Position numbers and translations under genes: made by a program. 64,000 nucleotides of DNA, taken from NCBI GenBank assembly GCA_001303025.1, contig LJNK01000017.1, forward strand, positions 62,001 to 126,000, given 5' to 3'. This stretch comes from Deltaproteobacteria bacterium SG8_13 (GTDB lineage Bacteria; Desulfobacterota; Desulfobacteria; Desulfobacterales; SG8-13). Below are positions 44,828-55,180 of the stretch, in pieces. How positions within the stretch are numbered: the first letter of the stretch is position 1; each line of letters begins with the position of its first letter. Below the pieces are notes generated by a model, which saw nothing but the letters and a program-made list of their open reading frames with translations, was not told the origin of the DNA and ran no database searches.

Positions 44828-47800
44828 ATGCCCAAAAGAACGGACATCCAAAAAATCCTGATCATCGGCGCAGGTCCGATTATCATCAGCCAGGCCTGCG
44901 AGTTCGATTACTCCGGCACGCAGGCCTGCAAGGCGCTCAAGGAAGAGGGCTTTGAGGTCATTCTGGTCAACAGCAATCCGGCCACGATCATGACCGATCC
45001 GGAGACAGCCGACCGGGTTTACATCGAGCCCGTGACTGCCGAGACCGTGGCGATGATTATCGAGAAAGAGCGCCCGGATGCCCTGCTGCCGACCCTGGGC
45101 GGGCAGACCGGACTCAACACGGCCGTCGAAACCGCCCGGCTGGGCGTGCTGGAGACGTACCGGGTCGAAATGATCGGTGCCTCCCTCGAATCGATTCAAA
45201 AAGCCGAAAACCGTGACAGCTTCCGCGACGCCATGCACCGGATCGGCCTGAAGATACCCGACAGCGGGATCGCCACCGATATGGTGCAGGTAATGGAAAT
45301 TGCAGAGCAGATCGGATTTCCGATTATCGTGCGTCCCAGCTTCACGCTGGGCGGCACCGGCGGAGGGGTGGCGTTCAATCCGGAAGATCTGGAAGTCCTC
45401 GCCAGGGCCGGACTGGATGCCAGCCTCATCCACCAGGTCATGCTCGAGCAGTCGGTTCTGGGATGGAAGGAATTCGAGCTGGAGGTCATGCGGGACCACA
45501 ACGACAACGTGGTTATCGTATGCCCCATCGAAAATCTGGACCCCATGGGCATTCACACCGGAGACAGCATCACCGTTGCTCCGGCCCAGACCCTTTCCGA
45601 CCGGGAATACCAGATGATGCGCGATGCCTCCATTGCCATTATGCGGGAAATCGGGGTGGACACGGGCGGCTCCAACGTGCAGTTTGCCATCAACCCGCAA
45701 GACGGCGATATGATCGTTGTGGAAATGAATCCGCGGGTATCGCGCAGCTCCGCCCTGGCGTCGAAGGCGACCGGGTTTCCGATTGCCAAGATTGCCGCCA
45801 AGCTGGCCGTGGGATACACGCTGGACGAAATCCCCAACGACGTCACCGGTGAAACCTATGCTTCCTTCGAGCCGACCATCGACTACTGCGTGGTAAAAAT
45901 TCCACGCTGGACGTTCGAAAAATTCCCCGAAACCGCAGACGTGCTCACCACGGCGATGAAATCGGTGGGGGAGACCATGTCCATCGGCCGGACCTTCAAG
46001 GAAGCCCTCCAGAAAGGGTTGCGTTCCCTGGAAATAGGCCGGTACGGTTTCGGCGCCGACGGCAAGGATATCGGCGATTGGCAGGGAACCGAACCTTCAC
46101 TGCCGTCTGGCTCCGAGATCGAACAGAAACTGGCCGTACCCAACTCCCAACGGATCTTTTACCTGCGCTACGCACTGCTGGCGGGCATGTCCATCGAAGC
46201 GATTTACGAGCTGACCCGCATCGATCCCTGGTTTCTGCACCAGCTCGCAGACATCGTCGCCATGGAGCGCAAACTGCAGGCGGCCGGAAGCCTTTCCGCG
46301 GAGCTGCTGCGCGAGGCCAAGGCTTGCGGCTTTTCCGACATTCAACTGGCCCACCTGACCGGCACCGACGATGACCGCATCCGCAGCCTGCGCAGCGAGC
46401 TGGGGGTACAGCCCGTTTACAAGCTGGTGGACACGTGCGCGGCCGAGTTCAAGGCGGCAACCCCCTACTACTACTCCACTTACGAAACCGAGAACGAGGC
46501 CCGCGTTTCGGATACCAAGAAGGTGATGATCCTCGGCGGCGGTCCGAACCGCATCGGCCAGGGAATCGAGTTCGACTACTGCTGCGTGCACGCCTCTTTC
46601 GCGCTGCGGGAAGAAGGGGTGGAGAGCATCATGGTAAACAGCAACCCGGAGACTGTCAGCACCGATTACGACACCTCCGACAAACTCTACTTCGAACCGC
46701 TCACCAAGGAAGATGTGCTGCAGATCATCGAAACCGAAAAGCCCGACGGGGTCATCGTCCAGTTTGGCGGCCAGACGCCGCTGAACCTGTCCACGGCGTT
46801 GCACCGGGCCGGGGTGCCCATTCTCGGCACGCAGCCCGCAAGCATCGACCGGGCGGAAAACCGGGAGCAGTTCCAGGCCATGCTCAGGAAGCTGAAACTG
46901 GTTCAACCGGACAACGGAACGGCTGTCTCGGTAGACCGGGCCCTGGAGATTGCCGAGGAAATCGGCTATCCGGTGATCGTCCGTCCCTCTTACGTGCTGG
47001 GCGGCCGGGCCATGAAAATCGTCTACGGTACCACCGAGCTGGAAAGCTACGCGCGGCTGGCCATCATGGCCTCACCGGAGCACCCCATTTTGATCGACAA
47101 GTTTCTGGAAGACGCCGTTGAAGTCGACGTGGATGCGATCTCCGACGGCCAGGTCACCATCATCGGCGGCATCATGGAACACATCGAAGCCGCCGGCGTG
47201 CACTCCGGTGATTCGGCCTGCGTGCTGCCGCCCCACAGCATTTCCGAAGAAATGCTTGAAGAAATCGCGGCGGCCACCCGGTCCATGGCCGCCGAGCTGA
47301 ATGTCGTCGGCCTGATGAACGTGCAATACGCCATCAAGGGAAGCCAGCTCTACGTGCTGGAGGTCAACCCCAGGGCTTCGCGAACCATACCGTTCGTCAG
47401 CAAGGCCAGCGGGGTGCCGCTGGCCAAACTGGCTACCAAGGTCATGTTGGGCCGCAGCCTGTCATCGCTTGGTCTCACCAGCGAGAGAAAGCCGTCCCAT
47501 GTATCGGTGAAAGAGGCCGTGCTGCCTTTCGACCGGTTCCCCGACGTAGACACCCTGCTGGGCCCGGAGATGAAATCGACCGGCGAAGTGATGGGTATCG
47601 ACGCCGAATTCGGAACCGCCTATGCCAAAGCGCAGCTGGGCGCCCGGCAGAAGCTGCCGCAGTCCGGCACCGTGTTTATCAGCGTAAAAGAAGGGGACAA
47701 GCAGGCCGTGCTGCCGGTGGCCCGGCAGTTTCACCGGATCGGATTCAACATCATGGCCACCCGGGGAACCGCCCGGCTGCTGGACGAACACGACATTCCC

Positions 47801-48058
47801 ACCGCAAAGGTGAAAAAAGTGTCCATGGGACGACCGCACGTGGTGGATGCGATCAAAAACGGCGAGGTGCAACTGGTGATCAACACCGGCAAGGGGGACA
47901 CCCCCCGCAAAGACGGCTACATGATTCGTCGAGCGGCGATCAAATACGACATCCCCTACACCACGACCATCGCCGGAGCGATGGCCATATGTCGGGGAAT
48001 CACCGCCCTCAAGGAGCGCAAAGCCTCCGTGACGGCGCTGCAGGATTACCACCAATAA
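44828..48058 (+). CDS. carB: carbamoyl-phosphate synthase large subunit
   Basis: Makes carbamoyl phosphate from bicarbonate, ammonia and two ATP; 1076 residues, full length. Two homologous ATP-grasp halves are visible, each beginning with a nucleotide-binding strand ([22 protein letters not shown] and [22 protein letters not shown]) and containing [13 protein letters not shown] or [12 protein letters not shown] loops. The C-terminal MGS-like regulatory domain carries [19 protein letters not shown]. The first motif has GPIIISQ where many CarB proteins read GPIVIGQ. The C-terminus is regulated in other bacteria by UMP, IMP or ornithine. Confidence 0.98.
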   Translation: MPKRTDIQKILIIGAGPIIISQACEFDYSGTQACKALKEEGFEVILVNSNPATIMTDPETADRVYIEPVTAETVAMIIEKERPDALLPTLGGQTGLNTAVETARLGVLETYRVEMIGASLESIQKAENRDSFRDAMHRIGLKIPDSGIATDMVQVMEIAEQIGFPIIVRPSFTLGGTGGGVAFNPEDLEVLARAGLDASLIHQVMLEQSVLGWKEFELEVMRDHNDNVVIVCPIENLDPMGIHTGDSITVAPAQTLSDREYQMMRDASIAIMREIGVDTGGSNVQFAINPQDGDMIVVEMNPRVSRSSALASKATGFPIAKIAAKLAVGYTLDEIPNDVTGETYASFEPTIDYCVVKIPRWTFEKFPETADVLTTAMKSVGETMSIGRTFKEALQKGLRSLEIGRYGFGADGKDIGDWQGTEPSLPSGSEIEQKLAVPNSQRIFYLRYALLAGMSIEAIYELTRIDPWFLHQLADIVAMERKLQAAGSLSAELLREAKACGFSDIQLAHLTGTDDDRIRSLRSELGVQPVYKLVDTCAAEFKAATPYYYSTYETENEARVSDTKKVMILGGGPNRIGQGIEFDYCCVHASFALREEGVESIMVNSNPETVSTDYDTSDKLYFEPLTKEDVLQIIETEKPDGVIVQFGGQTPLNLSTALHRAGVPILGTQPASIDRAENREQFQAMLRKLKLVQPDNGTAVSVDRALEIAEEIGYPVIVRPSYVLGGRAMKIVYGTTELESYARLAIMASPEHPILIDKFLEDAVEVDVDAISDGQVTIIGGIMEHIEAAGVHSGDSACVLPPHSISEEMLEEIAAATRSMAAELNVVGLMNVQYAIKGSQLYVLEVNPRASRTIPFVSKASGVPLAKLATKVMLGRSLSSLGLTSERKPSHVSVKEAVLPFDRFPDVDTLLGPEMKSTGEVMGIDAEFGTAYAKAQLGARQKLPQSGTVFISVKEGDKQAVLPVARQFHRIGFNIMATRGTARLLDEHDIPTAKVKKVSMGRPHVVDAIKNGEVQLVINTGKGDTPRKDGYMIRRAAIKYDIPYTTTIAGAMAICRGITALKERKASVTALQDYHQ

Positions 48059-48146
48059 AGGCGTCGCGCTGCTGCCAGCGCCGCTGGAGGCGCCGGGTCG
48101 CGAAACCGGCAAATAACAGCGAAAGGATTTCAAACCGGCAACGCTT

Positions 48147-49568
48147 ATGGAATTCGACGACAAACCCCGCGAGGCCTGCGGGATATTCGGAATTCACGGT
48201 CACCCGGAAGCATCCCGGCTGACCTATTTCGGGTTGTATGCCCTGCAGCACCGCGGCCAGGAAAGTGCCGGCATCGCCGTGCTGCAGGACGGCGACATCG
48301 CATCTCACAAGGGGATGGGTATCGTTCCGGACGTTTTCGATCTGCAGCACATGGAGCAGCTGCACGGACTCAACGCCATCGGCCATGTGCGCTACTCCAC
48401 CACCGGCAGCTCGATCCTCTCCAATGCCCAGCCGTTTGTGGTGCATCACAGCAACAAATCCTATGCGGTCGCTCACAACGGCAACCTGGTGAACGCGCAC
48501 ACGCTGAAAAAACAGCTGGAGGGTTCCGGCTCGATACTGCAGACCACCATGGACACGGAGATCTTCCTGCACCTGTTCGTAAAGAACCTGAAGCTGGGGT
48601 TCGAAGGTGCGCTGATGGAGACCGTGCAGCGTATCAAGGGGGCCTTTTCCATGATCCTGCTGACCTGCAAGGGTGAGGTGATCGGTTTCAAGGATCCAAA
48701 CGGTTTCCGGCCGTTGAGCCTCGGCAAACTCAACGGCCACTATGTTCTCGCTTCGGAAACCTGCGCCTTTGACCTCGTGGAGGCGCAGTACGTTCGTGAA
48801 ATCGAACCCGGCGAGGTGGTCATTATCAGCGACAAGGGCATCAAAAGCTTTAATCCGCACCCCCGCACCTGCCGGTCGCTGTGCATATTCGAATTCATCT
48901 ACTTTGCGAGGCCCGACAGCATCATCGACGGTCTGAACGTATACCAGATCCGCAAGGCCCATGGTAAACGGCTGGCCGAAGAGGCCCCGGTAAAAGCCGA
49001 CCTGGTGATGCCCTTCCCCGACTCGGGCACCTACGCCGCCATCGGTTACTCCGAGCAATCCGGTATTCCCTTTGAGATGGGCATGATCAGAAACCACTAT
49101 GTCGGCCGGACGTTCATCCAGCCCACCCAGAGCATGCGGGACTTCGGTGTCCGCATCAAGCTCAATCCGGTCAAAGAACTGCTCCAGGGCAAGGACATCA
49201 TCATCATCGAGGACTCCATCATTCGCGGCACTACCGTCAAAACCCGGGTCAAGGCCCTTCGCGAACTGGGGGTCAACAAAGTGCACATGCGGGTCGCCGG
49301 TCCCCCCCATCGCTTTCCCTGCCACTACGGGATCGACTTTCCCACCAAGGGCGAACTGATCGCCCATCGGATGAGCGTCGAAAAACTCAAAGATCATCTC
49401 GGCCTGGATTCGCTGCACTACCTGAGCATCGAAGGGCTGCTGGAATCGACCGGAGTTGCCAGCCCGGAAAACACTTTCTGCAAAGCATGCTTCGATGGAT
49501 GCTACCCGGTGGAGTTCGACAAGCAATTATCCAAAGACTGTCTTGAAAGAATCGAAACAATCGGTTAA
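48147..49568 (+). CDS. purF: amidophosphoribosyltransferase
   Basis: First committed enzyme of purine synthesis, transferring glutamine nitrogen to PRPP; 473 residues. A short propeptide (MEFDDKPREA) precedes the N-terminal nucleophile Cys11 in CGIFGI. Class II amidotransferase motifs LQHRGQESAGIA, GHVRYSTTG and AHNGNLVN follow. The phosphoribosyltransferase domain has the PRPP loop DIIIIEDSIIRGTT. Near the C-terminus, FCKACFDGCYP matches the cysteine motif of iron-sulfur-bearing PurF proteins (Bacillus type), so oxygen sensitivity is likely. The gene follows carB by 88 bases. Confidence 0.97.
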   Translation: MEFDDKPREACGIFGIHGHPEASRLTYFGLYALQHRGQESAGIAVLQDGDIASHKGMGIVPDVFDLQHMEQLHGLNAIGHVRYSTTGSSILSNAQPFVVHHSNKSYAVAHNGNLVNAHTLKKQLEGSGSILQTTMDTEIFLHLFVKNLKLGFEGALMETVQRIKGAFSMILLTCKGEVIGFKDPNGFRPLSLGKLNGHYVLASETCAFDLVEAQYVREIEPGEVVIISDKGIKSFNPHPRTCRSLCIFEFIYFARPDSIIDGLNVYQIRKAHGKRLAEEAPVKADLVMPFPDSGTYAAIGYSEQSGIPFEMGMIRNHYVGRTFIQPTQSMRDFGVRIKLNPVKELLQGKDIIIIEDSIIRGTTVKTRVKALRELGVNKVHMRVAGPPHRFPCHYGIDFPTKGELIAHRMSVEKLKDHLGLDSLHYLSIEGLLESTGVASPENTFCKACFDGCYPVEFDKQLSKDCLERIETIG

Positions 49569-49654
49569 AATACGGTAGGTTTACACAAAATTGCCGACGA
49601 TGCCAAAAAGGCCGGGGTCGGTGACGGGTTGATTTCTTTCAATGTGAGGCGACC

Positions 49655-50167
49655 ATGATCGAATCGAAATACCTGAAAGAAAACATCGAGAATATCCAGA
49701 AATTGATGGCGATCCCCGCATTGAAGAATTTTGAAACCAAAGCGCTCGGAAAGCTGCTCCGGTTAAGCAAAATCCGGCAATACGATCACGGCGAACGCAT
49801 CATCAAGGAAGGGGATCTGGACCCCTGGCTCTATTTCCTGCTGTCCGGGAAAATCCGTATCGGCAAGGCGGGACACGACATCGGCACCATCGACCGCAAA
49901 GGGGAAATCTTCGGTGAGATGCGGATCATCGACAGCCTGAGCCGGTCGGCGTCGGTCTTCGCCGTCGGCAAGACGGTTTGCCTGGCGGTGGACACCTCTG
50001 CGGGAGAACGACTCTCTGCCGAAGGCTCCCGGGATGAAAAGCTTGATTTTCTGCTGTTGCTGTACCGGATTTTTGCCGAGTATATGTCGATACGGCTCCG
50101 GTTGACCAATGATGAGCTGATCAAGGCCAAAAAGCGGGTCGAACAGCTTCAGAGAAAGGCCGGTTGA
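49655..50167 (+). CDS. cyclic-nucleotide-binding-domain protein without DNA-binding domain
   Basis: Cytoplasmic 170-residue protein with a single cNMP-binding beta-roll (about 20-130): YDHGERIIKEGDLDPWLYFLLSGKIRI and GEIFGEMRIIDSLSRSASVFA are the conserved strands and phosphate-cassette-like loop. The cassette reads GEMRIID..SRSASV, lacking a perfect RxA match but near it. The C-terminal tail is a helix or coiled coil (LTNDELIKAKKRVEQLQRKAG) with no helix-turn-helix, so it is not a Crp/Fnr transcription factor by itself. It could regulate a partner protein. It follows purF by 86 bases and may share its transcript. Confidence 0.83.
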   Translation: MIESKYLKENIENIQKLMAIPALKNFETKALGKLLRLSKIRQYDHGERIIKEGDLDPWLYFLLSGKIRIGKAGHDIGTIDRKGEIFGEMRIIDSLSRSASVFAVGKTVCLAVDTSAGERLSAEGSRDEKLDFLLLLYRIFAEYMSIRLRLTNDELIKAKKRVEQLQRKAG

Positions 50168-50240
50168 CACCGGTTGGCGCTGCAGCCGCAACCGGATGGC
50201 AACCCGGCCGGGCGGGCAGCTGACAACCAGACGATCGGTT

Positions 50241-50585
50241 CTACTTTTTTCGGACCGATTCCACGTTCATCAGGCGGTTGCCTTCAAAGCGCAGCACATA
50301 CAACCCATCCTTGTCGTAAATCCACTCTTCGATGTACAGAATCACCTTGCTTCCCTGGGATCGGTAGCGGCTGTGTCGCCGGTCATAGAGTCGATCGGAA
50401 TCGGATATTTCCACCTCCCCGACCATCTCCCGGGAGATGGGTTCTCCGCAAGTCTGCAGGACTTCGTATTTCAGGTAACCGGGTGAAACCAGGTCGCTGC
50501 CGCAGCGAATACCCTGGCTGGAGAAAGCGGACAGCGCGGCGGGCAGTCCAAGGAGAATACAGAAAATCAACAGCATCCGTTTCAT
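50241..50585 (-). CDS. DUF2845-like exported protein
   Basis: Small secreted or periplasmic protein of 114 residues. A signal peptide (1-20, ending LSAFS) is followed by IRCGSDLVSPGYLKYEVLQTCGEP, with two cysteines that probably form a disulfide. A strand-rich region follows (KVILYIEEWIYDKDGLYVLRFEGNRLMNVE). This is the pattern of DUF2845/SmpA-OmlA-like small proteins in Proteobacteria, for which no firm function is known. The start is 27 bases from the divergent small regulator gene at 50613, so the two may share control. Confidence 0.75.
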   Translation of the reverse strand: MKRMLLIFCILLGLPAALSAFSSQGIRCGSDLVSPGYLKYEVLQTCGEPISREMVGEVEISDSDRLYDRRHSRYRSQGSKVILYIEEWIYDKDGLYVLRFEGNRLMNVESVRKK

Positions 50586-50612
50586 CGGTAGCGACCCGTT
50601 ACGGTTGAAATC

Positions 50613-50900
50613 ATGAAAACCCTTCGCCAGCAGATGATGGCGCTACTGGCCGGCGCCGAGCTGAGTGCCGCAGAGCTCGCCTCTGCGTTGCGGATCAAAG
50701 AGAAAGAGGTCTGTGAGCACCTGGCCCACGTCTCTCGATCGCTGTCTGCCGCGGGCAAAAAGCTGAAGATACGGCCCGGTTCCTGCCGCAAATGCGGCTA
50801 TGTATTCGCAGACCGCCGGCGTTTTACCCGCCCCAGTCGCTGCCCGCGCTGTAAGAGCACCTATCTCGAAGAGCCCCTGTTTCAAATCAGCAGCGACTAG
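50613..50900 (+). CDS. small helix-turn-helix / zinc-ribbon protein
   Basis: A 95-residue protein with an N-terminal winged-helix-like segment (MKTLRQQMMALLAGAELSAAELASALRIKEKEVCEHL) and a C-terminal zinc ribbon with two CxxC pairs (CRKCG and CPRC). The layout matches small archaeal- or delta-type transcriptional regulators that combine an ArsR-like helix-turn-helix with a zinc-binding ribbon. Targets are unknown; the divergent DUF2845 gene is the nearest candidate. The last four bases overlap the end of the convergent racemase gene at 50897-50900. Confidence 0.8.
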   Translation: MKTLRQQMMALLAGAELSAAELASALRIKEKEVCEHLAHVSRSLSAAGKKLKIRPGSCRKCGYVFADRRRFTRPSRCPRCKSTYLEEPLFQISSD

Positions 50901-51592
50901 CCCTGCTTCAACGATTCATCCAGCGCCGCCCTGGCAAGCAGCCGGGTCGAATCGAGGGTGGGCAGCGGACAATCAGCAGGATCGACGATCAGCGGGATCT
51001 CCGTGCAGCCGAGCACGGCTGCGTCGCAGCCGCGGTTTTTCAGGCGCTGAAAAACCGAATAAAAATACCGTCTCGAATCTTCCGTAAATATGCCGTTCAC
51101 CAGCTCGTCGAAGATAATGCGGTCAATTTCCTGCCTCTCGGCGTCATCTGGAATTTCCAGCGAGAGCCCGAACGGTTCAACGGCCCCGGGATAGACCGGG
51201 CCGGTCATCAGATATTTGGTGCCGGCCAGCGCCAGGCATTTGTATCCCTGCCGAACGGCAACTCGGCCCACCTCCTCGGCAATGTGGAGCCAGGGGATGG
51301 GGGATTGGTCGAGGACCCGGTCGAAAGCCTGGTGAATGGTGTTGTCCGGACAGATGGCAAAGTCGGCGCCGATCTTCGCCAGCTTGCGGGCCGAAGAGAG
51401 CATCAGATCCGCTACAGCGTCCCAGTTGCCCTCGTGGATGTGCACCATATAGGCAGCCAGCGGGTGGGTGTGCATCGACACTTCCGGATGCATGTGGCGG
51501 CCCATGCGCGCCGGCGCCTCTGTGCAAAGGGTCCGGTAACACAGCGCCGCACCTTCGGCGCTGCAGGCCACGATACCGATGTGTTTCGACAT
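50897..51592 (-). CDS. aspartate/glutamate racemase-family protein
   Basis: Cofactor-independent amino acid racemase fold, 231 residues. Two catalytic cysteines are in the expected places: CPDNTIHQAF in the N-terminal half and LGCTEIPLIV near the C-terminus, on the two pseudosymmetric domains. An HTHPLAAYM segment supports substrate-binding. It probably interconverts L- and D-aspartate or a related acidic amino acid; specificity is not predictable. It is on the minus strand, with a SEC-C protein gene 13 bases upstream in the same direction. Confidence 0.87.
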   Translation of the reverse strand: MSKHIGIVACSAEGAALCYRTLCTEAPARMGRHMHPEVSMHTHPLAAYMVHIHEGNWDAVADLMLSSARKLAKIGADFAICPDNTIHQAFDRVLDQSPIPWLHIAEEVGRVAVRQGYKCLALAGTKYLMTGPVYPGAVEPFGLSLEIPDDAERQEIDRIIFDELVNGIFTEDSRRYFYSVFQRLKNRGCDAAVLGCTEIPLIVDPADCPLPTLDSTRLLARAALDESLKQG

Positions 51593-51605
51593 GCCGCAAC
51601 CGCCT

Positions 51606-51893
51606 TTACGTGCCGCAGCACTTTTTGTATTTTTTCCCGCTGCCGCACGGACACGGCTCGTTTCGCCCGACTTTCTTCTCGGCCGCCACTGGCTTGGGCC
51701 AGTTCATCAGGATTTCCAGGGCGGAAATATCCTCTTCCTTGTCCGGCTGCAAATCGATTTTGTACTTCCAGCCGTTTTTTTCAAAAATCGAAGCGACCTC
51801 TTTCATTCTTTTCTTGGTCTGCACGTTCACAACAGCCGGATTGTTCTCGGTGCCCAGCTTGGCCGGCCTTTGTCCGTCAAATATTTTTTCCAT
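51606..51893 (-). CDS. SEC-C motif metal-binding protein
   Basis: A 95-residue protein from ATG 51893, preceded by GGTGG; the track start 51908 adds five residues. The C-terminus is a textbook SEC-C zinc motif, [18 protein letters not shown], as at the end of SecA. The N-terminal part has no strong family match beyond small SWIM/SEC-C stand-alone proteins. Such proteins bind zinc and may interact with ribosomes or translocation factors. It ends 13 bases before the racemase start in the same direction, suggesting a two-gene unit. Confidence 0.85.
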   Translation of the reverse strand: MEKIFDGQRPAKLGTENNPAVVNVQTKKRMKEVASIFEKNGWKYKIDLQPDKEEDISALEILMNWPKPVAAEKKVGRNEPCPCGSGKKYKKCCGT

Positions 51894-52020
51894 CTTTTCA
51901 CCACCCATTATGATTCAAGGTTTATCCGGATTCCGGAGCCTCGGCCCCGGCGGCAAGTTTCGGTCGGCCGGCAGCGGTTCCTTGCCCTCGATCGGATACG
52001 GCTGCCTGCCGGTTGCGGTT

Positions 52021-52515
52021 TTACCTGCGCTTTTGAAATACCAAAAACCCCGCCAGCACCAATAGGGTGCCGCCGTAAACCATCTGTGCCCTGCCGGTGC
52101 CATAGGATGCATTCAGGTCTGTAAAAAATTCCGCCAGGGTGTACCAGCGCATCGGCCCGTGCCCCCCACTGCCGTAGATCGGAAGTTGTGTCACCAGAAC
52201 CAGGCCCAGGCACACCGCCGCCACCGTGCAAACCCTCACCGCCTGCCTTTTTATCAACCGGATACCGAGCGCGATTGCAACCGATATTCCATAGAATACG
52301 ACTGTGTAGATGAGGGCGTGAAGCCCCAATAAGACGATGAAACTCATCGATTCGGCCGTATGTCCGGGCAGAAACAGTTTTGGGGTAACATAACCCATAC
52401 CTGCCACAAAAAAAACCGCCGGCATAAACATTACGACCACGAAAAGAAAAAACATCACCGGGACTGTCATCGCCAGTGCCGTGAAAACAATCCACTTGAT
52501 CGTCCGATAATCCAT
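52021..52515 (-). CDS. hypothetical four-helix membrane protein
   Basis: Predicted inner-membrane protein of 164 residues with four hydrophobic helices (about 8-38, 58-85, 93-112 and 145-160). An extracytoplasmic loop (YGSGGHGPMRWYTLAEFF) lies before the last helix, and the tail is basic (QKRR). No catalytic signature or known family was recognised. It stands alone on the minus strand, with a 363-base gap upstream. The hydrophobic pattern and codon use support a real gene, but function is unknown. Confidence 0.7.
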   Translation of the reverse strand: MDYRTIKWIVFTALAMTVPVMFFLFVVVMFMPAVFFVAGMGYVTPKLFLPGHTAESMSFIVLLGLHALIYTVVFYGISVAIALGIRLIKRQAVRVCTVAAVCLGLVLVTQLPIYGSGGHGPMRWYTLAEFFTDLNASYGTGRAQMVYGGTLLVLAGFLVFQKRR

Positions 52516-52878
52516 CGTTTTTAAATAAACCAGCGCATGCCGCGTTCAACCACCGATGCTCCAGAGTCGGTGAGCCGGCCACCGTATCATCCAACCCGTT
52601 TCGGCCCGGTTAGGAAGATGGGGTTCAGTTTTATACCGCCTCATTGCGGCCGGGAACCTGCCATCCGGTCTGCTTTCCTGGGCCGCAGGGACCGCATTTC
52701 GAAACGCTCGCGCTTTTTTTGCCGGCAACTTGCACGCCGGACAGTGAACAATACCCGTCAATTATATCTCATTGCCGCAGACAAGGGCATCGTTATCTTC
52801 GAAAGGGCTTGGGGCTAAGCAGTCGCTGTGAACGGCCGGCCGGCGGCTCGAGTCGATGGCGGCTGGATGCAAACCGGC
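52516..52878. other. 363-base region without a supported gene
   Basis: Short ORFs on both strands have no family pattern or ribosome-binding site. No terminator hairpin, tRNA or repeat was recognised; it should hold the promoter for the membrane protein gene at 52021. Confidence 0.5.
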
Positions 52879-53844
52879 TTAGTCAACGATTTGCACCGTT
52901 TGCTGTCGCTGTCGGTTGACCGTCAGCTGCGTGACGTCCGGACGGGAGTAATGCCCCACCGGATCGAAATTCTGACGTTCTTCCCGCACTCGCCGATGCT
53001 CCAGCACCGCCACAATCAGGCGCTCTTCTCCGACCACCGGCTCAACCACCCAGCAGCCGTCCGGGCCGGCGATGCACGAACCGCCGTTGGCAAGGGGTCC
53101 GTCGATGTCGGCGGTGATGGCGGCGAGATGAGGCGTGTCCGCCGGAAAGTCGCTCGCCTGCATAAACCCGGAAACCGACACCACATAGGAACGCGCCTCG
53201 ATGGCGATAAAGCGGGTGCTGTCCTGCGTATTGTGCAATCCGCCCGGCCAGATAGCCACGTGCAGGTCCTCCCCTTGCGCATAGAGAGCCGCCCTGGCCA
53301 GCGGCATCCAGTTCTCCCAGCAATTGAGCCCGCCAACGGTGAAAGGTCCCAGACGGTGAACCCGCAATCCATGACCGTCACCGGGCGACCAGGTCAACCT
53401 TTCTTCATAGGTTGGCATCAGCTTGCGGTGCACCGACTGGACAACGCCCTCCGGCGAAATGTATACCAGGCTGGCATAGAGGCTGTGACCGCCGCGGTCC
53501 GCCGGACGCTCGATGATTCCCAACACCACTGCGATCTGAACTTTCGCAGCGGCACGGCACAGCGCATCCAGGTGGCCGGCTTCGATTTGAACGGCCTGCT
53601 GCATATAGTGGGCATGAATTTCCTTCTGCATCGGCGAGTTGAACCGGGCGCCGTCGGTTCTCTCGATCCAGAAAGGATAACCCGGCAGCAGCGCTTCACC
53701 GAACACCACCAGGTGACAGCCCTTTTCAACTGCCGTGTGGACCTGTGCCAGAATCTTCTCCAAGGTTTTCGAGCGGTTCAGCCAGATCGGGGCGATTTGA
53801 GCCAGCCCGACCGTCAGCGAGTCCGTGGGTTGGTTTCGAGTCAT
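52879..53844 (-). CDS. nitrilase-superfamily hydrolase
   Basis: Carbon-nitrogen hydrolase of 321 residues from ATG 53844 (GGAGG nine bases upstream) rather than track start 53877. The Glu-Lys-Cys triad is visible as FGEALLPGYPFW, HRKLMPTYEE and GGLNCWENWMPL. The CWENWMPLAR and PTYEERLTW motifs are those of true nitrilases rather than amidases, so it probably converts nitriles to acids plus ammonia, a possible nitrogen source. These enzymes form helical oligomers. It has no obvious operon partner. Substrate cannot be told from sequence. Confidence 0.9.
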   Translation of the reverse strand: MTRNQPTDSLTVGLAQIAPIWLNRSKTLEKILAQVHTAVEKGCHLVVFGEALLPGYPFWIERTDGARFNSPMQKEIHAHYMQQAVQIEAGHLDALCRAAAKVQIAVVLGIIERPADRGGHSLYASLVYISPEGVVQSVHRKLMPTYEERLTWSPGDGHGLRVHRLGPFTVGGLNCWENWMPLARAALYAQGEDLHVAIWPGGLHNTQDSTRFIAIEARSYVVSVSGFMQASDFPADTPHLAAITADIDGPLANGGSCIAGPDGCWVVEPVVGEERLIVAVLEHRRVREERQNFDPVGHYSRPDVTQLTVNRQRQQTVQIVD

Positions 53845-53975
53845 CGGTTGTGCACCTCCAATGCCGCCGCATTTCATGGACGCTTTTCAGTCAACGGGAA
53901 ACCTGTTGCAGGAAGCAACCCCCGCTGCAGCGACCATGCCGGCTCCGTATCATCGCTGGGCTGCAGATCGCCGGT

Positions 53976-54359
53976 CTACTTCGCCTCGTCGACCATGGCA
54001 ATGGTTTTTTCTTCAACCTCCCCGGCAACTTGCACCAAGGCGGCATCTTGAGAAAGGGTCGACAGCATCTGCACCGGTTTGATGAGGCCGATCTTTGTCT
54101 GGTTTTGTTCTGTAAATACCGAAATGCGGCAGGGCAGCGCCATGTTCAGCCGCATATCGGTCGAAAGTACCTTTACGGCCTGCCCCGGATTGCAGACCTC
54201 GAAAACCTTGCATTGCTCAGGGAATTCAAACCCCTTGCTTCGCAGCGTCGCCGCCAGGTCGTGAATGTGCAGAACGCCGAAACCGTGGCGTTTGACAGCC
54301 GATTCAAGATCTGCAGCGGCCTGGTCGAATGATTTGTCACTTTCAACAATATAGTACAT
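53976..54359 (-). CDS. DUF302-domain protein
   Basis: A 127-residue protein from ATG 54359 (GAGGGGA upstream); the longer track start is not conserved. The DUF302 pattern is clear: SFDQAAADLESAVKRHGFGVLHIHDL, then KVFEVCNPGQAVKVLSTDMRLNMALPCRISVFTEQNQTKIG. This fold forms small alpha/beta dimers with a conserved Cys-Asn-Pro and a leucine-rich strand; no enzymatic role is established. It has no signal peptide. The neighbours are also small single-domain genes on the same strand, with 69 bases to the SRPBCC-like gene upstream. Confidence 0.85.
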   Translation of the reverse strand: MYYIVESDKSFDQAAADLESAVKRHGFGVLHIHDLAATLRSKGFEFPEQCKVFEVCNPGQAVKVLSTDMRLNMALPCRISVFTEQNQTKIGLIKPVQMLSTLSQDAALVQVAGEVEEKTIAMVDEAK

Positions 54360-54428
54360 GCATCCCCTCGCTATGCCCGCGGTCCTGCAGGCGGAATAAA
54401 AAGCCGCATCCCGCCTGCATCGCAATAC

Positions 54429-54923
54429 CTACGGTTGATTCTGCCGAACTGTTTGAAGCGACCCACCGGCCCTTTTCTCAAAATAGATCTCAAGCAACGT
54501 TTTCCATTCTTTAATAAATTCCTCGTAGGCCGCTGCGGTAAACTGCCCGACAAAACGATTCCCGCTGTCTGACAACCCGATATAGGTGTAGGTCACTTCC
54601 ACCCGGGTTGTCCGGCGATCGAGTGCATCGCATGTAACGGAAATGACCCCCACTTTTTCACCCGGCTCTATTTTGTAGTATTGCACCCGGCAGGCCTCGG
54701 GGTCGTAATGTTTAACGATCCATATCGCCTCGGTCGCCGCGTGGTCGTGGCTTTTGGTCAAAAACACGTAGTCGTCTTGCAATCGGGCGGTCCCCATCAC
54801 GTTTTCATAGTCCCAGTCGGGAACCCACCGCCGTTCCCCTTCCGGGCTGAATAGCGGAAACAGGTCCTCTGCTGACTGGCTGATGACAAAGGTTGCCTTG
54901 TGGGAGGTGGATTTTGCATTCAT
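54429..54923 (-). CDS. SRPBCC/START-like ligand-binding protein
   Basis: A 164-residue protein from ATG 54923; the track ORF from 55094 begins in non-conserved sequence. The pattern SAEDLFPLFSPEGERRWVPDWDYENV followed by antiparallel strands and a long C-terminal helix (EFIKEWKTLLEIYFEKR) matches the polyketide-cyclase/START-like helix-grip fold. Such proteins bind hydrophobic ligands; the ligand is not predictable. It lies upstream of the DUF302 gene in the same direction. Confidence 0.7.
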   Translation of the reverse strand: MNAKSTSHKATFVISQSAEDLFPLFSPEGERRWVPDWDYENVMGTARLQDDYVFLTKSHDHAATEAIWIVKHYDPEACRVQYYKIEPGEKVGVISVTCDALDRRTTRVEVTYTYIGLSDSGNRFVGQFTAAAYEEFIKEWKTLLEIYFEKRAGGSLQTVRQNQP

Positions 54924-55180
54924 AAGGCTTCTCGCCGGCTGATGGCCGCGACAGGTGCTGCCGCTCGCCGTTGCGGTCACTGCATTCGCTGCAAAGGCGC
55001 TGGGGGATTCTGCCGGTCGGCAAGCGGCGGAAAACCAGTCATGTCCCCGGGCTGAAAATTCCGGATCGATCGAATACGCCTGCGCACCGGACATGCCCGG
55101 TGATCTTTTGCCAGCGCACGACGCCGGCCCGGGGGCCTCAAACTTGGCTCTTCCCTGAATTGCCGGCTGTCGATTCCCGG